DNA of 5,569 nucleotides. It comes from Candidatus Omnitrophota bacterium (GTDB lineage: Bacteria; Omnitrophota; Gorgyraeia; Gygaellales; Profunditerraquicolaceae). Shown piece after piece: positions 1 to 5,569 of the stretch. A model generated the notes under the pieces. The model made no database searches. It had not been told where the DNA came from and saw nothing but the letters and a program-made list of their open reading frames with translations. A program made the position numbers and the translations under genes. Each line of letters begins with the position of its first letter. The first letter of the stretch is position 1. The stretch spans positions 1 to 5,569 of the forward strand of contig JAQTNM010000109.1 of the NCBI GenBank assembly GCA_028713875.1, read 5' to 3'.

Positions 1-1
1 C

Positions 2-1015
2 CCGGGGATTTTAAGCAGGTCTTTTGAAAGAACCGCGCGCGCCTGGCAGGATCAAGCGAAATTCATCGAGACTGAAAGCGGGAATAAAAATTTTGATAAC
101 TGGCTGCGCTGGGTAAGCATCCAGCCGATTTTGAGAAAAATATTCGGCTGCTCATTTCTCCCTGATTTTGACTACGGCAAAGGCGGCAGGGGCTGGCGGG
201 ATCTGTGGCAGGACTGCCTGTCCCTTATATTAAGAAACCCCAAAGAAGTCAGGCCTCTGATCATAAATAATTTTTCCGGGGTGCGCATCGACGGCTCCAA
301 CGCTACGGTTATCGGGAAAAAACCAGGGGAATTTATCGCCGACCGCAATAATATCAGCCGGATATGGATGGACCACGGCATCTGGCCCCTTTTAACCACG
401 CTGTTATATATAAATCAGACCGGGGATTTAAAAATCATACTGGAAGAAACCGCATATTTTAGCGACCACCAACTATCCCGGGGCAGGGAAATAGACCGCA
501 GCTGGAGCCAGAGACAGGGAAAAAGTCTAAAAACCTCATCCGCAAGAGTATACAAAGGAACGCTCCTTGAGCATATCCTCATACAAAACCTGGTGCAATT
601 CTTTAATGTCGGGCCGCACAACCATATACGACTGGAGAACGCGGACTGGAACGACGGCCTGGATATGGCTGCCCAACACGGAGAAAGCGTAGCTTTCAGC
701 GCGATGTATGCGCAAAACCTGAAGAACCTCTGCCGGATACTCGCCGGGCTTAAGATCAAGAACGCGCTGGTCTTTGAAGAACTTAAAATCCTTCTTGATT
801 CTCTCGCTAAGAATCCCCTAAATTATTCCGGCATAAAACAAAAACAGAGGCTTCTAGACAGATATTTTGCCGCAGTGAAACATCCGGTAAGCGGCAGAAA
901 GCTATCCGTACCGGTATCCGGATTAATCCGCGATTTAGAACGCAAGGCCGACTGGTTAAACGCGCACATCCAAAAAAAAGAATGCCTAAGAGAAGGCTTC
1001 TTCAACGGTTATTAA
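2..1015 (+). CDS. GH94-type sugar phosphorylase, middle segment (5' end outside window, 3' end at an in-frame stop)
   Basis: This is part of a GH94-like inverting phosphorylase, the family of cellobiose and chitobiose phosphorylases, which split beta-glucosides with phosphate to give a sugar 1-phosphate. The frame is open from base 2. The TTG at 131 is an internal leucine within the conserved block NWLRWVSIQPILRKIFGCSF, so no real start is visible. Counting from base 2, GGRGWRDLWQD (about residues 61-71) matches the conserved Arg-Asp...Gln-Asp block, and SRIWMDHGIWPLLTTLLY (about 119-136) matches the catalytic barrel. ENADWNDGLDMA contains the DWND motif at bases 644-655, whose Asp is the general acid in characterised GH94 enzymes. 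The segment ends FFNGY then TAA, and homology resumes in the same frame just beyond the stop. It is therefore one part of a gene that continues at 1016. Assignment to the superfamily is firm. Substrate is unknown, and the related families GH149 or GH161 cannot be excluded without alignment. No signal peptide can be judged because the N-terminus is missing. Confidence 0.85.
   Translation, partial: PGILSRSFERTARAWQDQAKFIETESGNKNFDNWLRWVSIQPILRKIFGCSFLPDFDYGKGGRGWRDLWQDCLSLILRNPKEVRPLIINNFSGVRIDGSNATVIGKKPGEFIADRNNISRIWMDHGIWPLLTTLLYINQTGDLKIILEETAYFSDHQLSRGREIDRSWSQRQGKSLKTSSARVYKGTLLEHILIQNLVQFFNVGPHNHIRLENADWNDGLDMAAQHGESVAFSAMYAQNLKNLCRILAGLKIKNALVFEELKILLDSLAKNPLNYSGIKQKQRLLDRYFAAVKHPVSGRKLSVPVSGLIRDLERKADWLNAHIQKKECLREGFFNGY
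1013..1015 (+). other. In-frame TAA interrupting the phosphorylase gene
   Basis: The codon sits between FFNGY and NNDKERMEGK with homology and frame preserved on both sides, so no insertion or deletion is needed to explain the break. Sense codons one substitution away include TAT and TAC (Tyr), AAA and CAA. Tyr is my guess, because I recall aromatic residues at this position in relatives. Both flanks keep intact family motifs. This suggests a recent nonsense mutation, a base-call error in the assembly, or a tolerated split. TAA also ends the downstream segment and the TPR gene at 3883-3885, so a general reassignment of TAA is not supported. Confidence 0.85.
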
Positions 1016-1024
1016 AATAACGAT

Positions 1025-1030
1025 AAGGAG
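1025..1030 (+). promoter_or_regulatory. Possible Shine-Dalgarno AAGGAG before ATG 1034
   Basis: AAGGAG lies three bases upstream of the ATG at 1034 and ten bases after the TAA. It could support translational reinitiation of the C-terminal segment, although the spacing is shorter than the usual five to nine bases. It may equally be the ordinary codons for Lys-Glu of the uninterrupted ancestor, so the match may be accidental. Confidence 0.3.
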
Positions 1031-1033
1031 CGC

Positions 1034-1783
1034 ATGGAGGGAAAAATAAAAGGCTTACTCCGCATGACTTTAGCCGGGCAGGTCTTTCCGATATTAAGCG
1101 GGCTGGCCTCTTCTGCACAAATCCGTTCCATCTTCAAAAATGCGCAAAAATACCTGAAAGACCCCGTATGCGGGGGTTTCAGGCTGAATACTGATTTTAC
1201 AGAAGAACAGCTTAATCTTGGCCGGGCTTTTTCCTTTATCTACGGAGACAAGGAGAACGGCGCGTTCTTCAGTCATATGAACGTGATGTTCGCCTATGCC
1301 TTATACAGCCGCGGTTTTGTAAAAGAGGGACGCAGGGTCTTAAGCTCAATTTATAAAATGGCTGAAAATACCCCGCGCAGTAAAATTTATCCCGGCATCC
1401 CCGAATACTTCAACTCTGAAGGAAGGGGTATGTATAGCTATCTTACCGGCTCGGCCAGCTGGTTTGTCCTGGCTTTATTAACTCAAGTGTTTGGCATAAG
1501 AGGCGAATACGGGGACCTGCTTATCGAACCTAAGTTAACCTCTGAAGAATTCTACGCCAGCCGCATTGTCTCAATAACCTGTCCTTTCGCTCATAAAACC
1601 GTTGAAGTCAAATTCATAAACCCCGCAAAAAAAGATTACGGCAGCTATTCCATAACCAAAATAACCTTTAACGCAAAAATCCTAAGCGGCAATATCAAAG
1701 CAAAGCGTTATCTTATCCCCCGGGGTAAATTTCTGGCGCTGGCAGATAAAAAACATAATATCATTGAGCTAACCCTGGATTAA
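1034..1783 (+). CDS. GH94-type sugar phosphorylase, C-terminal segment after the in-frame stop
   Basis: This segment continues the upstream phosphorylase in the same reading frame. The ATG at 1034 is simply the first start codon after the TAA at 1013-1015, and the frame is open from 1016 (reading NNDKER before the Met). RMTLAGQVFPILSGLA (residues 10-25), GFRLNTDF (48-55) and GRAFSFIYGDKENGAFFSHM (63-82) are typical of the C-terminal half of the catalytic barrel. By analogy with chitobiose phosphorylase, His81 in ENGAFFSH and Thr138-Gly139 in LTGSASW match the phosphate-binding residues. The part from GDLLIEPKL (160-168) onward is the beta-rich C-terminal domain of the family. A segment of 249 residues without the DWND acid is far too short to be an independent phosphorylase. 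If made, it comes from reinitiation at 1034 or from readthrough. AAGGAG at 1025-1030 lies only three bases before the ATG, which is closer than usual for a ribosome binding site. Product identity is confident; expression is uncertain. Confidence 0.8.
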   Translation: MEGKIKGLLRMTLAGQVFPILSGLASSAQIRSIFKNAQKYLKDPVCGGFRLNTDFTEEQLNLGRAFSFIYGDKENGAFFSHMNVMFAYALYSRGFVKEGRRVLSSIYKMAENTPRSKIYPGIPEYFNSEGRGMYSYLTGSASWFVLALLTQVFGIRGEYGDLLIEPKLTSEEFYASRIVSITCPFAHKTVEVKFINPAKKDYGSYSITKITFNAKILSGNIKAKRYLIPRGKFLALADKKHNIIELTLD

Positions 1784-1876
1784 TTAAATTGGGGACGGTT
1801 CTGAGGTCAAAGCAGAACTGTCCCTTTTTAGGAGACAGTTCTAGTTCACTTTGAGAACCGCCCCTGTTTAAATTGG
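1784..1876. repeat. Four-arm palindromic repeat (REP/BIME- or MITE-like) filling the intergenic spacer
   Basis: Four related 11-12 base arms occur in alternating orientation: GGGGACGGTTCT (1791-1802), AGAACTGTCCC (1814-1824), GGAGACAGTTCT (1831-1842) and AGAACCGCCCC (1854-1864). Arms one and two pair, as do two and three (one bulged base, six-base loop) and one and four (one-base indel). Arms three and four pair only imperfectly. TTAAATTGG occurs as a direct repeat on both sides (1784-1792 and 1868-1876). The first copy overlaps the start of arm one. Alternating inverted units of this kind are typical of REP pairs mobilised by REP-associated tyrosine transposases. The direct repeat could be a target duplication or part of the unit. 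No transposase gene is in the window, so assignment to a family is inference. Confidence 0.65.
1792..1829 (+). terminator. Rho-independent terminator-like hairpin after the phosphorylase gene
   Basis: GGGACGGTTCT (1792-1802) pairs with AGAACTGTCCC (1814-1824) over 11 base pairs including one G-U pair. The loop is 11 bases, and TTTTT follows at once (1825-1829). It begins eight bases after the stop codon of the phosphorylase C-terminal segment, so it is well placed to end that transcript. The loop is rather long and the T-run short. The same arms also belong to a larger four-arm repeat, so a terminator role may be secondary to a repeat origin. Confidence 0.5.
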
Positions 1877-1877
1877 T

Positions 1878-3005
1878 ATGAAAAAGATAATAGTTATAGG
1901 TTGCGGGTTTGCCGGCTTAACCGTAGCAGAACAACTCTCCAGCTTCGGGGATATTCTTGAGCTCACCGTAATAGACAAAAATCCGTATTTTAATTTCCTC
2001 CCCAGCCTTCCTGATGTCATCGGCAGGGATATACGCCCCGGTTACCTGAGTTATCCGATTAAGATCTTAAGCCGTAAACTAAAATTTAATTTCATTGAAG
2101 AGCAGGCAACCGCGGTTGACCTCCGGAATAATACGGTTTCCACGGCCCGGCAAACTTTGAAATATGATTATTTAGTAATAGCCAGCGGCACGGAAACCAA
2201 CTTCTACGGTAATAATGAAATAAGGCAGAACGCATACAAATTGGACGATACCAAAGATGCCGGGTTGATATTGGATGCGCTGCAAAATAAGAACTTTGAT
2301 CATTATATAATTTCGGGCGCCGGTTACACCGGCATAGAGATAGCCGTGGGCTTAAGGGCCTATTTAAGAAAAAGGCTGCTGGATAAACCCGTATTAATAG
2401 TGGAAAAAGGCAATAGTCTTCTCGGTCCTTTGCCGGAGTGGATAAAAGAGTACACCCTGGATAATCTTAGAAGATTGGATGTCCGCGTCCTTGTAAATAG
2501 CGCGGTAGCCAAGGTAGAGCCGGAAAAAATAACCCTTTCCAGCCAAGATACCTTCGCTAATGCCATGCTTATCTGGACAGCAGGAGTAAAAACCCCGGAT
2601 TTTGTCCGGAATTTGAATGTAGATAAAACTCCTCAGGGAAGGCTGAAAGTCGACGAATACCTGAGAGTCAACGATAACTGCTTTGCTGCCGGAGACAGCG
2701 CCTATTTCGCGTATAAAGGCGCAGCCTTACGCATGGCAGTGCAGTTTGCAATAATGCAAGGCATAAGCATCTCCCGGAACATACTGCGCCTCCAACGGGG
2801 CATGTGGCTGCATAAATACAGGCCATATGACCTGGGTTATATAATACCCATGGCTAACAACAAATCCTGCGGCAGGGTCCTGGGCATCAACGTCAAGGGG
2901 GTGTTGCCGACATTTCTCCATTACGCGATGGTGGTCTACCGCTCATATGGATTCAGGAATAAGTTCGGCATCATATTCGGTTTATTCAGGCCAAAACACC
3001 GCTGA
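1878..3005 (+). CDS. NDH-2-like FAD/NAD(P)-dependent oxidoreductase
   Basis: This is a 375-residue pyridine nucleotide-disulfide oxidoreductase-fold flavoprotein, closest in pattern to type II NADH dehydrogenase, which passes electrons from NADH to membrane quinone without pumping protons. The FAD dinucleotide motif GCGFAG is at residues 8-13, with Asp33 ending the second strand in VIDKNPYFNFLPSLP. The NAD(P) motif GAGYTGIE is at 147-154. WTAGVKTP (233-240) is a hallmark of NDH-2 proteins, and AAGDSAYF (270-277) is the second FAD-contacting block. MAVQFAIMQG (286-295) fits the quinone-side helix. The C-terminus (about 342-371) is hydrophobic and basic, suitable for peripheral membrane attachment. 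It is somewhat shorter than the roughly 400-430 residues of classical NDH-2. No cysteines sit where the redox-active pair of sulfide:quinone reductase would be expected, which argues against that relative. ATG 1878 is chosen because the Rossmann motif follows directly; no clear Shine-Dalgarno precedes it. The nearby MenA-type gene suggests menaquinone as acceptor, which is inference. Confidence 0.8.
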   Translation: MKKIIVIGCGFAGLTVAEQLSSFGDILELTVIDKNPYFNFLPSLPDVIGRDIRPGYLSYPIKILSRKLKFNFIEEQATAVDLRNNTVSTARQTLKYDYLVIASGTETNFYGNNEIRQNAYKLDDTKDAGLILDALQNKNFDHYIISGAGYTGIEIAVGLRAYLRKRLLDKPVLIVEKGNSLLGPLPEWIKEYTLDNLRRLDVRVLVNSAVAKVEPEKITLSSQDTFANAMLIWTAGVKTPDFVRNLNVDKTPQGRLKVDEYLRVNDNCFAAGDSAYFAYKGAALRMAVQFAIMQGISISRNILRLQRGMWLHKYRPYDLGYIIPMANNKSCGRVLGINVKGVLPTFLHYAMVVYRSYGFRNKFGIIFGLFRPKHR

Positions 3006-3006
3006 T

Positions 3007-3885
3007 ATGAAGATAATAACCCTCGCATTATCCCTCCTGTTGCTCTTTAGCCAATCGGCATTTGCGCTGGACTGGAAAAATCTGCATGAACAGGCAGATA
3101 AGCTTACGCTGCAGGAGGCTTTGGCAAACAGCGCAAGCCACCCGGATTCTCCAGAAGAATCATATATCCTGGGATTGGTTTATTTAAACTTGCACCAGGA
3201 TAAGGAAGCGCTGGATATTTTCAGCAGTATTTTGAACAGGGACCCCCAAATGTATCCTGCGCAATGGGGCGTGGCTGAAGTCCTGCGCAGGCAGCACTCG
3301 CTGGAGAGGAGCGAGGGTATTTTAAAAAGCATCGTAAAATCCCATCCCGGCTTCTCCCCTGCCTATATAACCCTTGCTTATATAAAATATACGAAGAAAG
3401 ATTTTGAAAATTCGGCGAGGTTTGCTTCCAAAGTGATCGGTCAGGGGGCAGGGAACGTGGATCTAAGCAACTATGTCCGGGCCTACCTTACCCTTGCCGG
3501 CGCAAAAGGCATGATCGCCCATTACGGAGGGCCGTTATCAAAAATAATAAACGGGACTTCCGTTTTTCCCCTGTTAAAAAAAGCGCAGAAACTCCAGCCC
3601 GATTCCGCTGGGGTATTTTTCGGATTAGGCTGCTTCTATCTTCTGGCTCCCGCCATTGCCGGAGGAAACCCTCAAAAAGCCCTCGGCTATTTAGAGCAGG
3701 CGGTTAAAGCTGATCCGCTTTTTGCCGACGCCTATGTCCGGCTTGCCCAGGCTTATAAGCTAAAAGGCGACACTAAAAAGTACCAGGCCTGCATGAATAC
3801 GGCTGTGCGCATTGATCCGGGCAATGAGTTAGCGCTGGATATACAAAGCGGAAAATGCGATTTTATCTGTATCGGACAAAAATAA
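3007..3885 (+). CDS. Exported tetratricopeptide-repeat protein
   Basis: This is a 292-residue protein with a Sec signal peptide: MKI, a hydrophobic core (about residues 4-14), and likely signal peptidase I cleavage after SAFA at residue 20. There is no lipobox cysteine, so it is probably soluble in the periplasm or secreted. TPR helices are visible at about 51-80 (SYILGLVYLNLHQDKEALDI), 82-114, 117-145, 200-236 and 238-272, the last ending in the canonical RIDPGN. The fourth carries an insertion with AGGNPQKA (218-225), a pattern I recall from TatT-like TPR proteins of TRAP-transporter loci. No transporter gene lies nearby, so this is only a resemblance. Two cysteines close the chain (CDFIC, 284-288). 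ATG 3007 is preferred over an in-frame ATG at 2947 because it starts the signal peptide directly and does not overlap the oxidoreductase. It lies one base after that gene's TGA (TGATATG), without a strong ribosome site, which suggests translational coupling. Specific function is unknown; a scaffold role is generic for TPR. Confidence 0.8.
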   Translation: MKIITLALSLLLLFSQSAFALDWKNLHEQADKLTLQEALANSASHPDSPEESYILGLVYLNLHQDKEALDIFSSILNRDPQMYPAQWGVAEVLRRQHSLERSEGILKSIVKSHPGFSPAYITLAYIKYTKKDFENSARFASKVIGQGAGNVDLSNYVRAYLTLAGAKGMIAHYGGPLSKIINGTSVFPLLKKAQKLQPDSAGVFFGLGCFYLLAPAIAGGNPQKALGYLEQAVKADPLFADAYVRLAQAYKLKGDTKKYQACMNTAVRIDPGNELALDIQSGKCDFICIGQK

Positions 3886-3893
3886 AGGCGGGC

Positions 3894-4943
3894 TCAGGGC
3901 GCAAGTATTTCCCGGGCGTAATTATGCAGGATCTCTTTATATTGCGGCTTTATCCCCGAAGATGAAATAATACTCTGGGATTTTTTAAGCAATAAGGCAA
4001 TCTCCTTCTGGACGTAGCTCAAACTTCCCGATTCCACGATAGCGCTGCGCATCGCCATAAGGTCTTCCCTGTTTACTTTCTTCTTGGATAAAATGCGCTT
4101 GATCCTGGATTTATTTTTTGCATCGGCATTATTATAGGCATGCCAGATAAGCACTGTTTTCTTGGCCTCTTTTAAGTCGGTGATCGCGGATTTGCCGATC
4201 TCCTGCTCTTCGCTGAACATGCCCAAGATGTCGTCTTTGATCTGGAAGGCCCTGCCCAGGCAGAGGCCGTAACCGGAAAGTATACCCACTTCTTTTTCGC
4301 CTGCGCCGGCAAGTATTGCTCCCGTGGATAAAGGCGAGGTAAAAGTATAGTGGGCGGTCTTGTAATCATAAACTTTATATACGTCTTCCTTGTTAATTTT
4401 GGCAATATCATTTACGCTATAAATAAGCTCAAGGAATTCTCCGCTGCCGGTGTAAATAGCCGCTTCAATGAATTTTTTCAGCGCCCGCTCTTTACGTTCC
4501 ATATTCTCCTCTATAGACAAAAAGGCGCGTATGGCCATCGCATACATAATATCTCCTATAACGATAGCCAGGTCCTGGCCCGTAAATTTTATGCCCTTAT
4601 AATCCTTTAAATAATTATCCAGCATCCTGTGCATGGAAGGCTTGCCTCTCCTGGTATCGGACTTGTCTATTATGTCGTCGTGCACCAGCATAAAATCATG
4701 GAGCAACTCTATTGAGAGGGCGCTGGTATAAAGCCCCCTGGCGGCTCGATCCGCAAACCCCAGATAACCGGTTACAAAAAGAATAGGGCGCACCCTTTTG
4801 CCGTCTCTCAACATAAAATCTTTTATGCTTTTAAAAATAAGCGGGGAGATCCGGCTTAAAGAATAAAGGCTGTCGATATCGCGGATAAATTTGAGGAGTT
4901 CCCTGTCTATCCTGTCCTTTATTTCCGAGAATATATTTTTCAC
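3894..4943 (-). CDS. Class I trans-prenyl diphosphate synthase (GGPP synthase-like)
   Basis: This enzyme condenses isopentenyl diphosphate with an allylic diphosphate to make the prenyl chain for isoprenoid products. Counting from the GTG at 4943 (349 residues), GKRVRP is at 48-53. The first Asp-rich motif HDDIID is at 88-93, followed by RRGKPS (98-103). YKTA is at 194-197, the second Asp-rich motif QIKDDILG at 234-241, and KKT at 261-263. The length is usual for the family. The residue five before the first Asp is Phe84, with Met85 at minus four, and there is no two-residue insertion in the motif. In characterised synthases this arrangement limits the product to about C20, as in archaeal-type GGPP synthases. 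The DDILG ending of the second motif fits that group better than long-chain octaprenyl synthases. A start at ATG 4952 would add three residues, but GGGGAG touches that ATG and is nine bases from the GTG. The gene overlaps the preceding MenA-type gene by four bases (GTGA), implying coupled translation. Product length is inference. Confidence 0.85.
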   Translation of the reverse strand: MKNIFSEIKDRIDRELLKFIRDIDSLYSLSRISPLIFKSIKDFMLRDGKRVRPILFVTGYLGFADRAARGLYTSALSIELLHDFMLVHDDIIDKSDTRRGKPSMHRMLDNYLKDYKGIKFTGQDLAIVIGDIMYAMAIRAFLSIEENMERKERALKKFIEAAIYTGSGEFLELIYSVNDIAKINKEDVYKVYDYKTAHYTFTSPLSTGAILAGAGEKEVGILSGYGLCLGRAFQIKDDILGMFSEEQEIGKSAITDLKEAKKTVLIWHAYNNADAKNKSRIKRILSKKKVNREDLMAMRSAIVESGSLSYVQKEIALLLKKSQSIISSSGIKPQYKEILHNYAREILAP

Positions 4944-5569
4944 CTGATCCATCTCCCCAATATGATAGAAATAAACAGAAGCGTCCCGAATAAAAGATGG
5001 AGCTGGGCTGTTTTGACATCAAGGGAGACGGTCTCTCCAGGCTCCCCTTCCCGGCTCCTCTTAAGCGCAACTGCGTTCTTTAAGGCAGCGGGCAAACTTA
5101 AAAAAGTCAACATTGACCATAAAGGCAACATGCCGGCAATGATCATAATTACTATGCTCAGGAAAGCCGCTACGATCAGAAAGAAATATTCTTTTTTCGC
5201 TGACTCATAACCAAGCAGCGTCGCCATAGTGGTTATCTTGGCCTGACGGTCATATTTTATATCGCGGATGTTATTGGCATTAAGGATAGCGGCTACAAGC
5301 AAGCCTACCGGCAAAGACACGCAAATGACCCGCGGGTTTAACGTACCGGTTAAAGTAAAATAAGTCCCTGCTACCATCAACGGCCCCATCAGCAGAAAAA
5401 CCACGATATCGCCCAACCCCAGGTATTTGTAACCTATGGGCCTTGAACTGTAAAATATCCCCCCGGCTAAACCTATGATGCCTAATATCAAAACCGGCAA
5501 GCCCCGCGCAAAGACCAGGATCAACCCCAGCAAAAAACCTGTTCCCAATAAAACATATCCTGCGATAAG
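4940..5569 (-). CDS. menA: 1,4-dihydroxy-2-naphthoate prenyltransferase (MenA-like), 5' end outside window
   Basis: This UbiA-family integral membrane prenyltransferase would attach a polyprenyl tail to 1,4-dihydroxy-2-naphthoate, the step that yields demethylmenaquinone. The visible 209 residues are open to the window edge. The TTG at 5548 lies inside a transmembrane segment and is not a start. Counting from the edge, SSRPIGYKYLGLGDI (about 41-55) matches the MenA block before the fourth helix. NNIRDIKYDR (99-108), followed by TTMATLLG, is the second Asp-rich motif; its Asn-Asn-x-Arg-Asp...Asp form is that of MenA rather than of UbiA or protohaem farnesyltransferase. At least five hydrophobic helices are visible, the last running to the C-terminal GRWIR. 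The first Asp-rich motif and the N-terminus are beyond 5569. It overlaps the downstream prenyl synthase by four bases, so tail synthesis and transfer are likely co-expressed. The MenA assignment rests on motif similarity recalled from the E. coli protein; another UbiA-type acceptor is possible. Confidence 0.82.
   Translation of the reverse strand, partial: LIAGYVLLGTGFLLGLILVFARGLPVLILGIIGLAGGIFYSSRPIGYKYLGLGDIVVFLLMGPLMVAGTYFTLTGTLNPRVICVSLPVGLLVAAILNANNIRDIKYDRQAKITTMATLLGYESAKKEYFFLIVAAFLSIVIMIIAGMLPLWSMLTFLSLPAALKNAVALKRSREGEPGETVSLDVKTAQLHLLFGTLLFISIILGRWIR
4953..4958 (-). promoter_or_regulatory. Shine-Dalgarno GGGGAG deciding the prenyl synthase start
   Basis: On the minus strand GGGGAG ends directly against the ATG at 4952, which leaves no spacing. 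It is nine bases from the GTG at 4943, which is workable. The GTG also forms the four-base GTGA overlap with the stop of the upstream prenyltransferase gene. Both points favour the GTG start. Confidence 0.55.

Noticed and set aside
131..133. TTG as a start codon for the left-hand phosphorylase segment
   Set aside because: The frame is open to base 2 and the upstream residues (NWLRWVSIQPI) are part of the conserved family block, so this is an internal leucine.
415..759. Open frame on the minus strand inside the phosphorylase
   Set aside because: It is antisense to a segment with strong family motifs, has no recognisable domain, and looks like a shadow of the real gene.
1013..1015. TAA as a recoded sense codon
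   Set aside because: TAA ends the downstream segment at 1781-1783 and the TPR gene at 3883-3885 at sensible places. The known bacterial reassignments I am aware of in candidate phyla concern TGA, and no recoding hairpin is evident just after the stop.
1162..1175. Hairpin CCCCG-TATG-CGGGG inside the phosphorylase C-terminal segment
   Set aside because: The stem is only five base pairs, lies in coding sequence, and lacks a good T-run, so it is not a convincing terminator.
1878..3005. Sulfide:quinone reductase or flavocytochrome c sulfide dehydrogenase
   Set aside because: The cysteines present (residues 9, 268 and 331) do not fit the redox-active pair, and WTAGVKTP together with the NAD(P) motif GAGYTGIE favours NDH-2.
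2947..3006. N-terminal extension of the TPR protein beginning at ATG 2947
   Set aside because: It overlaps the oxidoreductase coding sequence by 59 bases and would place 20 non-hydrophobic residues before a clean signal peptide that begins at ATG 3007.
4350..4610. Plus-strand open frame opposite the prenyl synthase
   Set aside because: It is antisense to conserved prenyl synthase coding sequence and shows no motif or credible ribosome site.
5546..5548. TTG (minus strand) as the MenA-like start
   Set aside because: It falls inside a hydrophobic helix, the frame remains open to the window edge, and the first Asp-rich motif of the family has not yet appeared.

Overview
The window holds six protein-coding segments and one short, highly structured non-coding spacer. 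I see no tRNA, rRNA, CRISPR array or transposase gene. Apart from the 94-base spacer at 1784-1877 it is almost wholly coding. Base composition looks moderate, GC roughly in the high forties by eye. The gene set suits a Gram-negative-type bacterium with an exported periplasmic protein and a menaquinone-type respiratory pool. The style of the phosphorylase-like protein, the TPR protein with an AGGNP motif, and the spacer repeat reminded me of uncultured lineages such as Omnitrophota. That placement is recollection, not proof, and other candidate phyla or deltaproteobacterial relatives remain possible.

Plus strand, 2-1783: the C-terminal part of a large carbohydrate phosphorylase of the GH94 type (cellobiose phosphorylase-like; related families GH149/GH161 not excluded). 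It enters from outside the left edge. A single in-frame TAA at 1013-1015 cuts it into two open segments in the same frame, with no indel. The general-acid motif lies before the stop and the presumed phosphate-binding His and Thr-Gly lie after it, so neither half alone would carry a full active site.

Plus strand, 1784-1877: a spacer with four related arms that can fold as two alternative hairpin pairs. The first hairpin is followed by five Ts and looks like a Rho-independent terminator. The whole looks like a REP/BIME-type or MITE-type repeat.

Plus strand, 1878-3885: an NDH-2-like FAD/NAD(P) oxidoreductase, followed after one base by an exported TPR protein. The two are probably co-transcribed.

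Minus strand, 5569-3894: a 5'-truncated MenA-type UbiA-family prenyltransferase, then a class I trans-prenyl diphosphate synthase coupled to it by a GTGA overlap. This pair meets the plus-strand pair tail to tail with only 8 bases between stop codons.

Read together, the minus-strand pair would make the isoprenoid tail and attach it to the naphthoquinone head group. The NDH-2-like enzyme is a plausible user of that quinone as electron acceptor. The phosphorylase would feed sugar phosphate into central metabolism if it still works. No clearly new biological system is visible. The most notable points are the single-stop split of the phosphorylase, the four-arm spacer, and a prenyl synthase whose chain-length residues suggest a C20-like product next to a menaquinone prenyltransferase.
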